Positions 18,711 through 27,525 of a stretch of 64,000 nucleotides of DNA are shown here, piece after piece (the first letter of the stretch is position 1; each line of letters starts with the position of its first letter). A program made the translations under genes and the position numbers. Under the pieces are notes generated by a model. The model was not told the origin of the DNA. It worked only from the letters and a program-made list of their open reading frames with translations, and did no database searches. The DNA is from Mycolicibacterium crocinum (GTDB taxonomy: Bacteria > Actinomycetota > Actinomycetes > Mycobacteriales > Mycobacteriaceae): positions 868,001 through 932,000 of the forward strand of contig NZ_CP092362.2 of the NCBI RefSeq assembly GCF_022370635.2, read 5' to 3'.

Positions 18711-20710
18711 CCGGGTTGATCCGATTCGCGCCCTCCCCGGGGGAATACGCGGCCATGGCCCTGGCCGGCGGGGCCGCGACCTTCGGTGCAATCGTCATGT
18801 TCGGGTCGCGAAATCCGCTGTTTCTGGTCGCGGCCGCGATCGGTGGCGCGGGACTCGTATTCGCCGCGCGCAGGCCGGTATTCGCCCTTGCGGTCATTGT
18901 CTTCATCGAAGTGAGCAACCTGTCCGGGGTGCTCGACCAGTACGGCAGAATCCCGGTGTTCCAAGCGTCGATGTTGCTCGGAGTCGTCACCATCGGGTTG
19001 GCCCTGCGCGAACCCGAACTTCGTGGACGACTGAACGCGTGGACCGCGATCTGCGCCGCCTTCGCAGGGATTTTCCTTGCCACACAACTGGTTTCGGTCG
19101 TCGGCAGTGTCGACGTGGCAACGTCGCTGGCATCCGCGCGCCGCACCGCCATCGATCTGGTCTTTCTGCTGATCGTCTTGATGCTCACCCAGATGACGGG
19201 ACGGCCCTGGCTGGTAGCCGCGGTGTTCGTGGTGGTGCTGGCCGCATTGTCGGTGCTGACGGTGATCGATCAGGTGGTCTACGGAGGATCGACCTCGTTC
19301 GGTGGATTCTCGATTGTCACAACGTCTTCCGGCGAAGATGTGACCACGCTGCGATACGGCGGACCGCTGCCGGACTCGAACTTCTGGGGGCGTCACCTGA
19401 TCATGGGTCTGCCGATGGCGGCGGCCCTGCTGACCCGCTCGCTGAGGTCCTTTCAGCGGCCGGTCGCTCTCGCGTGGGGCTTTTCGATCGTGGCCTTGTT
19501 GGCGGGGATCTACCTCACCCAGTCGCGCGGCACGTTCCTGTCGGCCGCGATCGCGATGGTGGTGTGGTTCCTGGCTACCGAGCGACCGGTGCGCCGCTGG
19601 GGATTGGTGAGTCTGCCACTCGCATTCGGGTTGGTACTGGTGCCCGGTGTGGGCAACCGGCTTCAGAAGATGTTCTCCGAAATCAGCCAGGGCCCCAACA
19701 GCGGTCATATCGATCCGTCCCTGCTGGGCCGGTTGGCCGCCCAGCAGCAGGCGGGGTTGATGTGGGATGAGCGGCCGCTTTTCGGGTTCGGTCCCGGCAC
19801 TTTTCCGGGTCAGGTGTTCAACTTCGCCGGGCGGGTGGCCACCGCACAGCTGGAGGCGCCCGACGGCGCGCACAACACGTACCTGTCGCTGGCCGCGGAA
19901 TCCGGCCTCCTCGGCATCATCGGTTGGGTGGCGATGGTCGTCGGGTTCCTCGCCGTTCTCCTGATGCGGAATACCGCACAGCCACGGTCGCGGGATCGTG
20001 TGCTGGTCGCGGCGCTGATCGCGGCAATCATCGGGTGGTCGGTGTCCAGCGCCTGGCTGCATCTGGCGTACTTCCGCACCTTCGCCGTCGTGCTGGCGAT
20101 GGTGGCCGCCGTCGCACCGGCCTTGCCGATGCCGGCCGAGGCGCTACGCACCTTCTGGCGCGCCGCGGGTGCCTGGCTGATGGCCGGCGTCGTGGGATTC
20201 GGTGTCTGCTGGGTCTATCTGGTGGCGACCGGTCCGTCGAAGGTGCAGGCCGTTCAGCGCGCGACGTTGGTTCCGGCCGTGCCGACCGACGGGTGGTATG
20301 CGTACGCCCTCGACATTCGGTCGCGAATGCAGATGTTGCCCACCTTCGCGGTCGTCTTGCACGACGAGAAGTCACCGGTGTCGATCGACGCGGACTCGGT
20401 GCGCGGTCTGCTGGTGTTCACCGTCGAGGCCGACACCGCGGCGCAGGCGCGCGACGAGGTGCAGCTGGCCGTGGCGCAGGCCGGAAACCGGCTCAGCGAT
20501 TCGGTCGGCTTCAACCAGTATGTGTTGCAGGGGATCGCCAGCATGCAGATGACCGAGGTGCGGGACAGCTCGACGGTGGTCACCGGGATCGGTCTCGGTG
20601 TGGCCGCGGGTCTGGTGATCGGACTGACGCTGTCGTCGGTCACTGCCAGACGGCGGCGACCGGAGGAACCTCTTGCGGTTCGTGAGTTGGCGGCCGTCAG
20701 TTCAGGATGA
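18707..20710 (+). CDS. O-antigen polymerase/ligase-like (Wzy) protein with C-terminal co-polymerase-like domain
   Basis: A 667-residue polytopic protein. Residues about 1-475 form roughly twelve hydrophobic segments with the Wzy_C/O-antigen ligase signature: LTQSRGTFLSA, a long external loop with FGFGPGTFPG and AHNTYLSLAAESGLLG (His-Asn-Thr-Tyr is the diagnostic stretch). After a transmembrane helix at about 485-505 comes an extracytoplasmic segment of about 115 residues and a final helix (about 625-645, GIGLGVAAGLVIGLTL), a topology resembling a Wzz-type co-polymerase. So this is probably a polymerase fused to its own length regulator. ATG 18707 overlaps the preceding stop; the 3' end overlaps the lipoprotein gene. 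Confidence 0.85.
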   Translation: MTGLIRFAPSPGEYAAMALAGGAATFGAIVMFGSRNPLFLVAAAIGGAGLVFAARRPVFALAVIVFIEVSNLSGVLDQYGRIPVFQASMLLGVVTIGLALREPELRGRLNAWTAICAAFAGIFLATQLVSVVGSVDVATSLASARRTAIDLVFLLIVLMLTQMTGRPWLVAAVFVVVLAALSVLTVIDQVVYGGSTSFGGFSIVTTSSGEDVTTLRYGGPLPDSNFWGRHLIMGLPMAAALLTRSLRSFQRPVALAWGFSIVALLAGIYLTQSRGTFLSAAIAMVVWFLATERPVRRWGLVSLPLAFGLVLVPGVGNRLQKMFSEISQGPNSGHIDPSLLGRLAAQQQAGLMWDERPLFGFGPGTFPGQVFNFAGRVATAQLEAPDGAHNTYLSLAAESGLLGIIGWVAMVVGFLAVLLMRNTAQPRSRDRVLVAALIAAIIGWSVSSAWLHLAYFRTFAVVLAMVAAVAPALPMPAEALRTFWRAAGAWLMAGVVGFGVCWVYLVATGPSKVQAVQRATLVPAVPTDGWYAYALDIRSRMQMLPTFAVVLHDEKSPVSIDADSVRGLLVFTVEADTAAQARDEVQLAVAQAGNRLSDSVGFNQYVLQGIASMQMTEVRDSSTVVTGIGLGVAAGLVIGLTLSSVTARRRRPEEPLAVRELAAVSSG

Positions 20711-21648
20711 TCGGTAACCGCACACTCGGGCGGACGCTGACCGTCATCGCGATGACGCCAGTGGTGCTCTGGGCCGGCGTGACCGGCTGCTCCAAACCCG
20801 CCCCCAGTGCCTTCCACGCGCCGTTCGCTTCGGATAGCTCATGGCGGCAACCGATTTCGTCGAAGCCGGCGATCGATCCGAACAGTGCCGCGATGATCGC
20901 CGGGATCCAGGCCGAGCGTGCGTTGCACGCAAATCTGGTGGAGTTCGGGATTCCCATCTACCAGGTGCACGGCGACAAACCCAGTCACGCGGTGGAGTGC
21001 ACCGGCGGCGACTGGGGCGCCTGTCCCTTCGGGGACGTGTCCGTGCCGATTCCCCCTGACGCCGCACCGAATTCGGGATCCGACGGGGCGATGGTCATCG
21101 TCGACGAGTCGTCGTCGAAGATCTACGAGTTCTGGCGGGCGGCCAAGCACGCCGACCGGTGGTCGTCGGAATGGGGGGCGGTGAACAGCCTCACGGGGTC
21201 CGGCTGGGGTGGGTCCTCGACCGGGTCCGGCGCCTCCCGGCTGGCCGGTGTGATCCGGGTGGAGGAGGTCGCCGCCGGGAAAATCCCGCACGCGTTGGCA
21301 TTACAGACCAACAACGCGTGCAAGACATCTCGGCCGCCGGCGATCAAAGCCGACGGCACCTCCGAGCGGCCCGATTGCATCCCGGAGGGCGCGCGGCTGC
21401 AGTTGGACCCCGCGGTGGATCTGCACTCCCTCGGGCTCACCAAGGGTGAGCTCGCCGTGGCCACCGCGATGCAACGTTACGGCGGCTACGTCGTCGACGT
21501 CGGTGGAGCGCCGCTGAGTGTGAGCTTCGAACTGGACCGCTCTGCGGCGGCTGGCACCCTGGGCAAGGCTTATCAGGACGCGGGATTCCGTTGGGACTAC
21601 GACGCGATGGAGCGTGTCCCGTGGGACAAGCTACGAGTGTTGGGATGA
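20707..21648 (+). CDS. Predicted lipoprotein of the polysaccharide operon, unknown function
   Basis: A 313-residue exported protein. The N-terminus has a signal helix ending in a lipobox-like VTGC (Cys about 28). The mature part has VPIPPDAAPNSGSDGAMVI, IYEFWRAAKHADRW, IPHALALQTNN and IPEGARLQLDP. I recall similar sequences in other actinobacteria as uncharacterised secreted proteins near glycan genes; the repeated Trp and Gly-rich segments suggest a beta-sandwich or jelly-roll fold. It may bind or modify the exported glycan, but no catalytic residues can be assigned. ATGA overlaps on both sides place it firmly inside the operon. Confidence 0.75.
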   Translation: MIGNRTLGRTLTVIAMTPVVLWAGVTGCSKPAPSAFHAPFASDSSWRQPISSKPAIDPNSAAMIAGIQAERALHANLVEFGIPIYQVHGDKPSHAVECTGGDWGACPFGDVSVPIPPDAAPNSGSDGAMVIVDESSSKIYEFWRAAKHADRWSSEWGAVNSLTGSGWGGSSTGSGASRLAGVIRVEEVAAGKIPHALALQTNNACKTSRPPAIKADGTSERPDCIPEGARLQLDPAVDLHSLGLTKGELAVATAMQRYGGYVVDVGGAPLSVSFELDRSAAAGTLGKAYQDAGFRWDYDAMERVPWDKLRVLG

Positions 21649-22502
21649 CAGTGACTTCTTCGGGATATCGTGCACGGATGAATATCAAGCACGCCGCGTA
21701 CGGAGCGCTCAACCGGCCTCCGACCCGGTGGCTGCTGGGTGTCGCCGCCTCGGCGCGCACCGTGCTGGGGCACGAGCGCGCCTGGATCACCTATGACGCG
21801 CCGACCGGGGACTGGCTCAAGCGGACGCGGGGCGGAGCCATGCTGATGTCCGATCTCCGTAATGGCGGCGGTATGAGCGCCGAGCAATGCGCCGACGAAG
21901 CCCAAGACATGTTCCTGCAGCGGTATTCGCTCGGCCCCGGTGACGTGGTGCTCGACGTCGGCGCCGGGATCGGAACCGAGGTGCTGCCGTTCTCGAGGAT
22001 CGTCGGGGACTCCGGCAAGGTCATCGCGGTAGAGGCGCACCCGGCGACCTACCACCGTCTCGAACGGGTTCGCGACCTGAACGATCTGCGCAACGTCACG
22101 CTGGTTCACGCCGCCGTGATGGACACCAACGAACCGGTGTTCATCAGCGACCTTCAGGCGGAGGACTACCTGGAGAACAAGATCGGCGCCGACGGGGTGG
22201 AGGTCCCCGCACTCACGATCCCGGACCTGGTCTCCCAACTGAAGCTCGACCGAATCGACTTCCTGAAGATGAACATCGAGGGAGCCGAGCTGCCGGCGCT
22301 TCGCGGCGCGACGGACGTGCTGCCCCTCGTGCGGAACGCCGCGATCGGCTGCCACGACTTCCTGGCCAAGGAGACCGGCGATGACTCCTACCGCACGAAG
22401 GACGCGGTGCGTGCCCTGCTGGTCGAGGCCGGGTTCACTGTGACCGAGCGGCCCGACGATCCACGTCCTTGGGCTGCCGACTACCTTTTCGCGTCGCGCT
22501 GA
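21645..22502 (+). CDS. FkbM-family SAM-dependent methyltransferase
   Basis: A 285-residue methyltransferase. Its SAM-binding motif is VLDVGAGIGTEVLPFS (about residues 102-117), followed by VIAVEAHPATYHRL, a VTLVHAAVMD segment and the FkbM-typical DFLKMNIEGAELPALRG. Members O-methylate sugars or polyketides; in a glycan locus sugar O-methylation is the likely task. ATG 21645 overlaps the lipoprotein stop. The next gene starts 21 bp later. The acceptor sugar cannot be read from sequence. Confidence 0.88.
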   Translation: MTVTSSGYRARMNIKHAAYGALNRPPTRWLLGVAASARTVLGHERAWITYDAPTGDWLKRTRGGAMLMSDLRNGGGMSAEQCADEAQDMFLQRYSLGPGDVVLDVGAGIGTEVLPFSRIVGDSGKVIAVEAHPATYHRLERVRDLNDLRNVTLVHAAVMDTNEPVFISDLQAEDYLENKIGADGVEVPALTIPDLVSQLKLDRIDFLKMNIEGAELPALRGATDVLPLVRNAAIGCHDFLAKETGDDSYRTKDAVRALLVEAGFTVTERPDDPRPWAADYLFASR

Positions 22503-22523
22503 GATCGGTCGGGGGACGCGCGG

Positions 22524-24041
22524 GTGGGGGCTGAGCAGAAGAATGCGGACGGCGAAAACCGGGATCGCATAGCGGACGTGACACCGGCCGCCGCGGATGC
22601 GACACCTGCGACCGGGCGCCAAGCCGCCTGGAACTACCTGGTTTTCGGTCTGAGCAAGAGCTCGACCCTGATCATGACGATCGTCGCTGCGCGGCTGCTC
22701 GACCCCGCCGACTTCGGTCTGTTCACCCTGGCGCTGTTGGTGGTCAACCTCTTCGACTACATGAAAGACCTCGGGGTCGGTGCCGCGCTGGTGCAGAGTC
22801 CGGGCAGATGGGAACGCCTTGCGCCCACCGGGTTGACCCTCACGGTGATCTTCGGCGTCGTGGCCGGGGCACTGCTGGCGGTCACCGCGCCGTTGGGAGC
22901 CGAGATCCTCAATCAGCCCGGCCTGACACCCCTGATCCGCGTACTGGCCATCGGGTTGACCATCTCCGCGCTCAGCGCGATCCCAGCTGCCCGCCTGCGC
23001 CGCGATCTCGACTTCCGACAACGCATCTGGCCGGAATTCCTCGGTTCGGTGGTCAAGGCCACCGTCACCATCGTCCTGGCCGCCCAAGGCCACGGTGTCT
23101 GGAGCCTGGTCTACGGGCAGCTCGCCGGGACCGTCGTGTTGACGGTCTTGTATTGGTGGGTTGCCCGGACACCCGTCGTGTTCGGCTTCGACCGTCAGGA
23201 GGCCAAGAGCCTGATCCGGTACGGAACCGCGCTCACCGGGGTCGCCCTGCTCAGCTTCGCGATGTTCAACATGGACTACCTGTTCATCGGAATGCGGCGC
23301 GGCGACGAACAATTGGGTCTGTACACCCTGGCCTACCGGCTGCCCGACCTCCTGGTCCTCGCGCTCTGCAGCGTCATCAGCGACGTACTGTTCAGCGCGC
23401 TCTCGCGTCTGCAGCACGATCGGGAGCGACTCGGCGGCCACTACCTCGAAGTCATCGCCGCCACGATGGCGTTGAGCGCGCCGATCAGCGTCGCCCTGGC
23501 CGCCGCGGCACCCGCGGTGATCGGCACCCTGTATGGGCCCGAATATGCCGGTGCCGCGCCAGTACTCGTGGTACTGGCGATCTACGCTCTGCTCTTCTCG
23601 GTCTCCTGGCATGCCGGTGATGTGTTCAAAGCGATGGGTCGGCCCACCCTTCTCATCACGACCGGCACCGGGCGGCTCGCGCTGATGGTCGGTCCCGTCT
23701 GGTGGGCGGCGGGCCACAGCATCGTCCTGGTGGGGCTGATGCTGCTCGCGGTCGAATCGGTGATGTTCACGGTGAACACCGTGCTGGTGCGCCGGGTGGC
23801 CGGAATCGGGTTGCGCGCATTGGGGATTGCCGTGGTGCGTCCGCTACCCGCTGCTGCGGCGATGGGCGCGGTGATGTTCGGATTGACGTGGTTGACGGCC
23901 GGTCTGCCCGCTCCCGTGGTGTTGCTGATCGCCGTCCCGGCCGGGCTTGTGACGTACGTTGTCGGACTGCGATTGACTGCGCGTCAGCTCTACGACGCCG
24001 GTGCGGGCGTGGCCCGCAAGGTGATCGGGGGATCACGTTGA
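22524..24041 (+). CDS. Wzx-type polysaccharide flippase (MATE/PST family)
   Basis: A 505-residue polytopic membrane protein with about 12 to 14 hydrophobic segments and the PST/Wzx opening: AWNYLVFGLSKSSTLIMTIVAARLLDPADFGLF, which I quote only in part, then GVGAALVQ. This family flips polyprenyl-linked oligosaccharides across the inner membrane. The N-terminal 30 residues are polar. GTG 22524 follows a GGGGGACGCGCGG stretch; a later start would still leave the first helix intact. The stop overlaps the TTG of the next gene. Confidence 0.88.
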   Translation: MGAEQKNADGENRDRIADVTPAAADATPATGRQAAWNYLVFGLSKSSTLIMTIVAARLLDPADFGLFTLALLVVNLFDYMKDLGVGAALVQSPGRWERLAPTGLTLTVIFGVVAGALLAVTAPLGAEILNQPGLTPLIRVLAIGLTISALSAIPAARLRRDLDFRQRIWPEFLGSVVKATVTIVLAAQGHGVWSLVYGQLAGTVVLTVLYWWVARTPVVFGFDRQEAKSLIRYGTALTGVALLSFAMFNMDYLFIGMRRGDEQLGLYTLAYRLPDLLVLALCSVISDVLFSALSRLQHDRERLGGHYLEVIAATMALSAPISVALAAAAPAVIGTLYGPEYAGAAPVLVVLAIYALLFSVSWHAGDVFKAMGRPTLLITTGTGRLALMVGPVWWAAGHSIVLVGLMLLAVESVMFTVNTVLVRRVAGIGLRALGIAVVRPLPAAAAMGAVMFGLTWLTAGLPAPVVLLIAVPAGLVTYVVGLRLTARQLYDAGAGVARKVIGGSR

Positions 24042-25165
24042 CGCACGGTAAGCGATCACCCTTGCGGGCGTTGATGGTGCTTGACTCGTACAACTTCGGC
24101 GGTGCTGAGAATCTGATCGCGGAGCTCGGCCGATTCGAGCCGCTCGGCCTCGATGTCTCGGTCGCCAGCCTCGCACCGGAGGCCAGCGGTCGTAACGCGC
24201 TGTTCGGCAGACTCGCCGACGCCCGCCTGAAGCCGGCCTACATCTCGGTGCGGAAGCTGTTGGATTTCAGGGGGTTTCTCCGGCTCGTACGCACCCTCCG
24301 AGACGCCGACGTCGACGTCGTCCACGCGCATCTGGGCTACTCGGCGATCCTGGTTCCCCTGGCTGCGCGACTGGTGGGCAAGCCCGTGGTCGCCACGCTG
24401 CATCTGAGCCCGCAGCCGCACAGCAGCCGAGGGGAATGGCTCAAAGAACGGATGTCGGTGCGGATCCCAGCCCGCCTGGGCCGGCTGGTGCTGGTTTCAC
24501 AACACGCGTTTGATCAGTATGCCCGCCGGCACGGCCCGGCCCGATCGACATGGCGGGTGATCCCCAATGGGGTGAACGTCACACGTTATAGCGCACGGGG
24601 CGGCCAGCGTTCGACGGAGCGGCCGGTATGGGCGGTGGTCGCCGCGTTGCGCCCGGACAAGAACCATGTCGACCTCATCCGCGCGTGGGCCGGGGTTGTC
24701 CAGGTGTATCCCGGCGCGACACTGCTGGTCATCGGCGACGGTCCGAGTCGGGCTGACATCGAGGCGGCGGTGGCGGATGCGGGGCTGGAAGCTTCGGTCC
24801 AGCTGCTCGGCCGTCGCGAGGACGTGCCGGACATCCTGCGCACCGTCGACGGGGTGGTGTCGGCATCTGTCGACGAAGCCCTGCCGACCGCGCTCATCGA
24901 GGCTGGTGCCTGCGGTCTGCCGGTCGTCGCCTCCGACGCCGGCGGCACCCGCGAAATCGTCGTCGACGGAGTGACCGGCCGACTGGTGCCCCTGCGTGAC
25001 GTGCCCGCGCTGACCGCCGCGCTCGTCGAAGTGATCGGAAACCCCTACCTGGCAGCGCGATTCGGTGCGGCAGGCCGGGCGCAGGCCGAGGAGAAGTACT
25101 CGATGCGAACCTGGATCGCCCGGTTGGAAGAGCTCTACCGGGAGGTCATCGATGAGCGCGGCTGA
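24038..25165 (+). CDS. GT4 glycosyltransferase
   Basis: A 375-residue GT-B enzyme. It has the N-terminal donor/acceptor loop SYNFGGAENLI, a VVHAHLGYSAI segment, LRPDKNHVDLIRAW at the start of the C-terminal domain and the EX7E motif EALPTALIE followed by AGACGLPVVASDAGG. It is a retaining glycosyltransferase, probably adding one sugar of the lipid-linked repeat in the cytosol. TTG 24038 overlaps the flippase stop; an ATG at 24074 (MVLDSYNF) would remove the first strand and is less likely. Its last 14 bp overlap the next gene. Confidence 0.9.
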   Translation: MTHGKRSPLRALMVLDSYNFGGAENLIAELGRFEPLGLDVSVASLAPEASGRNALFGRLADARLKPAYISVRKLLDFRGFLRLVRTLRDADVDVVHAHLGYSAILVPLAARLVGKPVVATLHLSPQPHSSRGEWLKERMSVRIPARLGRLVLVSQHAFDQYARRHGPARSTWRVIPNGVNVTRYSARGGQRSTERPVWAVVAALRPDKNHVDLIRAWAGVVQVYPGATLLVIGDGPSRADIEAAVADAGLEASVQLLGRREDVPDILRTVDGVVSASVDEALPTALIEAGACGLPVVASDAGGTREIVVDGVTGRLVPLRDVPALTAALVEVIGNPYLAARFGAAGRAQAEEKYSMRTWIARLEELYREVIDERG

Positions 25166-27512
25166 CCACGGTGGCACGACGCCGCTGACCGTGGCTCACG
25201 TCATTCACTCGCTCGGTGCCGGGGGCGCCGAAGCGGTGCTCGTCGAGCTCGCTCGCGCCGCGCCGTCCGCCGGTATCCGCCTCGTCGTGGTCGGGCTCTC
25301 CGACGCGGTATCCGATGAGGGTATCGACAACCGCGTCGTTCCGTTGCTGCGCGAACAGGGCGCCGTCGTCCACGAACTGCACTCGGGCCGTTACGATGCC
25401 ACCGCAATCGCGCGGCTGGCCAAGGTGCTTCGCGAGGAACACGTCGACATCGTGCACACCCACCTCAAGCATGCCGACCTGGTCGGTGGGCTGGCGGCCC
25501 GCCGGGTGGGGGTGCCGTCGGTGTCGACCCTGCACGTGATCGACATCCCCACGTCGGGCATGCATCGGCTGCGGGTCAAGGTTGCGGTGGTGGGCCGCAG
25601 ATTCTTGTCCAGTGTCGTGATCGCGCTGTCCAGTGCCCAACGGGCTTGGTATGCGCAGTATGCTGGGGTGGCCGCACCGATCGTTGTGCTGCCCAACGGG
25701 ATTGCCGACCCCCAGGTGAGCCGCGACCGGGACCAGGTCCGCGCCGGGATCGGGGTGCCCCGCGACAGCGTGCTGGCGCTCTGCGCGAGCTTGATGCGGC
25801 CAGAGAAGGGACACGCCGACCTGCTCGAGGCGGTCCGCCTCTTGCCCGCCGACATCCCGATGATTGTCGCGATGGCCGGCGACGGCCCGCTCTTCGAGGA
25901 AATCAGCGCGGCGGTCCGGGACGATCCGGCTCTCGCCCAACGGATTCGGCTGCTGGGTTTCCGCAGCGACATCGCCGACCTGATCGCCGCATCCGACTTC
26001 GTCATTCAGCCCTCGCTGGAGGACGCGCTGCCGACATCACTGATTTCCGCGCTGGCCGGCGGCCGGCCGATCGTCGCGACGCGGGTCGGCGGTATACCCG
26101 ACATTGTCGGCCCGGGCTGCGGCCTACTGGTGCAGCCCGGTCAGCCGGTGGCCCTCAGTGCGGGCATCGCAGAGATGGCGACCACCGTCACCTCCGACGC
26201 CCCGGCGCTGGCCGCGATCGGTCGCGCGGCTCGGGAACGGTACGAGACGCTGTTCAGTGCGGACGTCTGGGTGTCGAAACTCCGTGCGCTCTACGAAACA
26301 GTGATCGGCGGCAACAACATTCGACGTCGCATCGTGCTGGTGGAGTTCCCGCCGTCCGGTGGGCTGTACCAGTTCGCGCTGCAGTTGGGTGAGGCAGTGG
26401 CCCGGGCGGGCATGAGCGTCGAGTTGGTCACCGGTCCGGCCCCGGAACTTGATTCCCGAGAGCCGGACTGCCGGGTCCGCAGCATTCTGCCGACCTGGCA
26501 TCCGACCGCCGGTGCGGATGCCCCGGCGTGGTGGCGTAAGGCCCGGCGCGTGGTGCGCGCCGGGCAACACACCGCGGCGTGGGCGGTGCTGCTGGCATAC
26601 CTGCTGCGGGCTCGTCCCGATGTCGTCGTCTGGTCGGCGTGGCGATTCCCGATCGACGGCTGGGGGGTGCGGGCCGCGCGCCGGTTACTGCCCAAGACGG
26701 TGCTGGCACTGGTGGCCCACGAACCCCGTCCACTCGTGGAACAGCCTGGCCAAGAAGGCATGTACAAGACATCGAGCACCACCGCGCGGGCGCTGGCTCC
26801 GGCTTATGCGGACCTCGACACGGTGTTCGTGCTCGGCGAATCCGCCAAGGACGTGCTCGTCGAATCCTGGCCGATCTCAGCGCCGGTGCACGTCATCCCA
26901 CACGGCGACGAAGGCATTCTTGCGCAGAACCCCGTCCCCGGTGCGGAAACCACAGGGCCCGTTGCTCTTTCGTTCGGCACGATCACCGCCTACAAGGGCA
27001 TCGACACACTATGCCTGGCGTGGCCGTCGGTACGGGCACGGGTGCCCGACGCCCAACTGGTCATCGCGGGCTCGTTGAGCGCCGATATCGACGAGGCGGC
27101 ATTGCGTGCGCAGGTGGCCGCATTGACCGGAGTGAGCCTGCAGACCGGCTATGTGCCGGTGGCCGATGTGGCCGGCTATTTCGCGAGAGCACGCTGTGTG
27201 GTCCTGCCGTACAAACGCAGTTCGCAATCCGGTGTCGCGCACCTTGCCTTCACGATGGGGCGGCCGGTGGTGGCGACGCGGGTCGGCGATATTCCGGCCG
27301 TCGTCCGCGACGAGGTTTCCGGTCTGCTCGTCCCGCCCGACGATCCGGATGCGCTCGCAGAAGCCATGATTCGGGTGCTGACCGACGCCGAGTTGGCGGC
27401 GTCGATGGGCAAGGCCGGTGCCGAGAGCCTTGCCGAGAGCGCGTCCTGGGACGAGGTGGCCGACCGGTTCTTACGGGCGTTACCCGCTGCACGGAGGCCG
27501 AGCGCGAGGTAG
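25152..27512 (+). CDS. Double GT4 glycosyltransferase fusion
   Basis: A 786-residue protein made of two complete GT-B modules. Module 1 (about 1-385) opens with HSLGAGGAEAVLVELA and contains LMRPEKGHADLLEA, but its EX7E site reads DALPTSLIS, with Asp and Ser where Glu and Glu are expected. Module 2 (about 390-780) opens with IVLVEFPPSGGLYQFAL and carries FGTITAYKGIDTL and SSQSGVAHLAF, a GT4 subgroup that also lacks a clear EX7E. Such bifunctional enzymes can add two consecutive sugars, or one module may be structural. ATG 25152 lies inside the end of the preceding gene. It closes the operon and converges on the Rv0495c homologue after 13 bp. Confidence 0.88.
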   Translation: MSAADHGGTTPLTVAHVIHSLGAGGAEAVLVELARAAPSAGIRLVVVGLSDAVSDEGIDNRVVPLLREQGAVVHELHSGRYDATAIARLAKVLREEHVDIVHTHLKHADLVGGLAARRVGVPSVSTLHVIDIPTSGMHRLRVKVAVVGRRFLSSVVIALSSAQRAWYAQYAGVAAPIVVLPNGIADPQVSRDRDQVRAGIGVPRDSVLALCASLMRPEKGHADLLEAVRLLPADIPMIVAMAGDGPLFEEISAAVRDDPALAQRIRLLGFRSDIADLIAASDFVIQPSLEDALPTSLISALAGGRPIVATRVGGIPDIVGPGCGLLVQPGQPVALSAGIAEMATTVTSDAPALAAIGRAARERYETLFSADVWVSKLRALYETVIGGNNIRRRIVLVEFPPSGGLYQFALQLGEAVARAGMSVELVTGPAPELDSREPDCRVRSILPTWHPTAGADAPAWWRKARRVVRAGQHTAAWAVLLAYLLRARPDVVVWSAWRFPIDGWGVRAARRLLPKTVLALVAHEPRPLVEQPGQEGMYKTSSTTARALAPAYADLDTVFVLGESAKDVLVESWPISAPVHVIPHGDEGILAQNPVPGAETTGPVALSFGTITAYKGIDTLCLAWPSVRARVPDAQLVIAGSLSADIDEAALRAQVAALTGVSLQTGYVPVADVAGYFARARCVVLPYKRSSQSGVAHLAFTMGRPVVATRVGDIPAVVRDEVSGLLVPPDDPDALAEAMIRVLTDAELAASMGKAGAESLAESASWDEVADRFLRALPAARRPSAR

Positions 27513-27525
27513 GACCGTCGCCGCG

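Noticed and set aside
21597-23717. 706-codon minus-strand open frame
   Set aside because: Antisense to the FkbM and flippase genes. Gln/Arg/Asp-rich without any domain.
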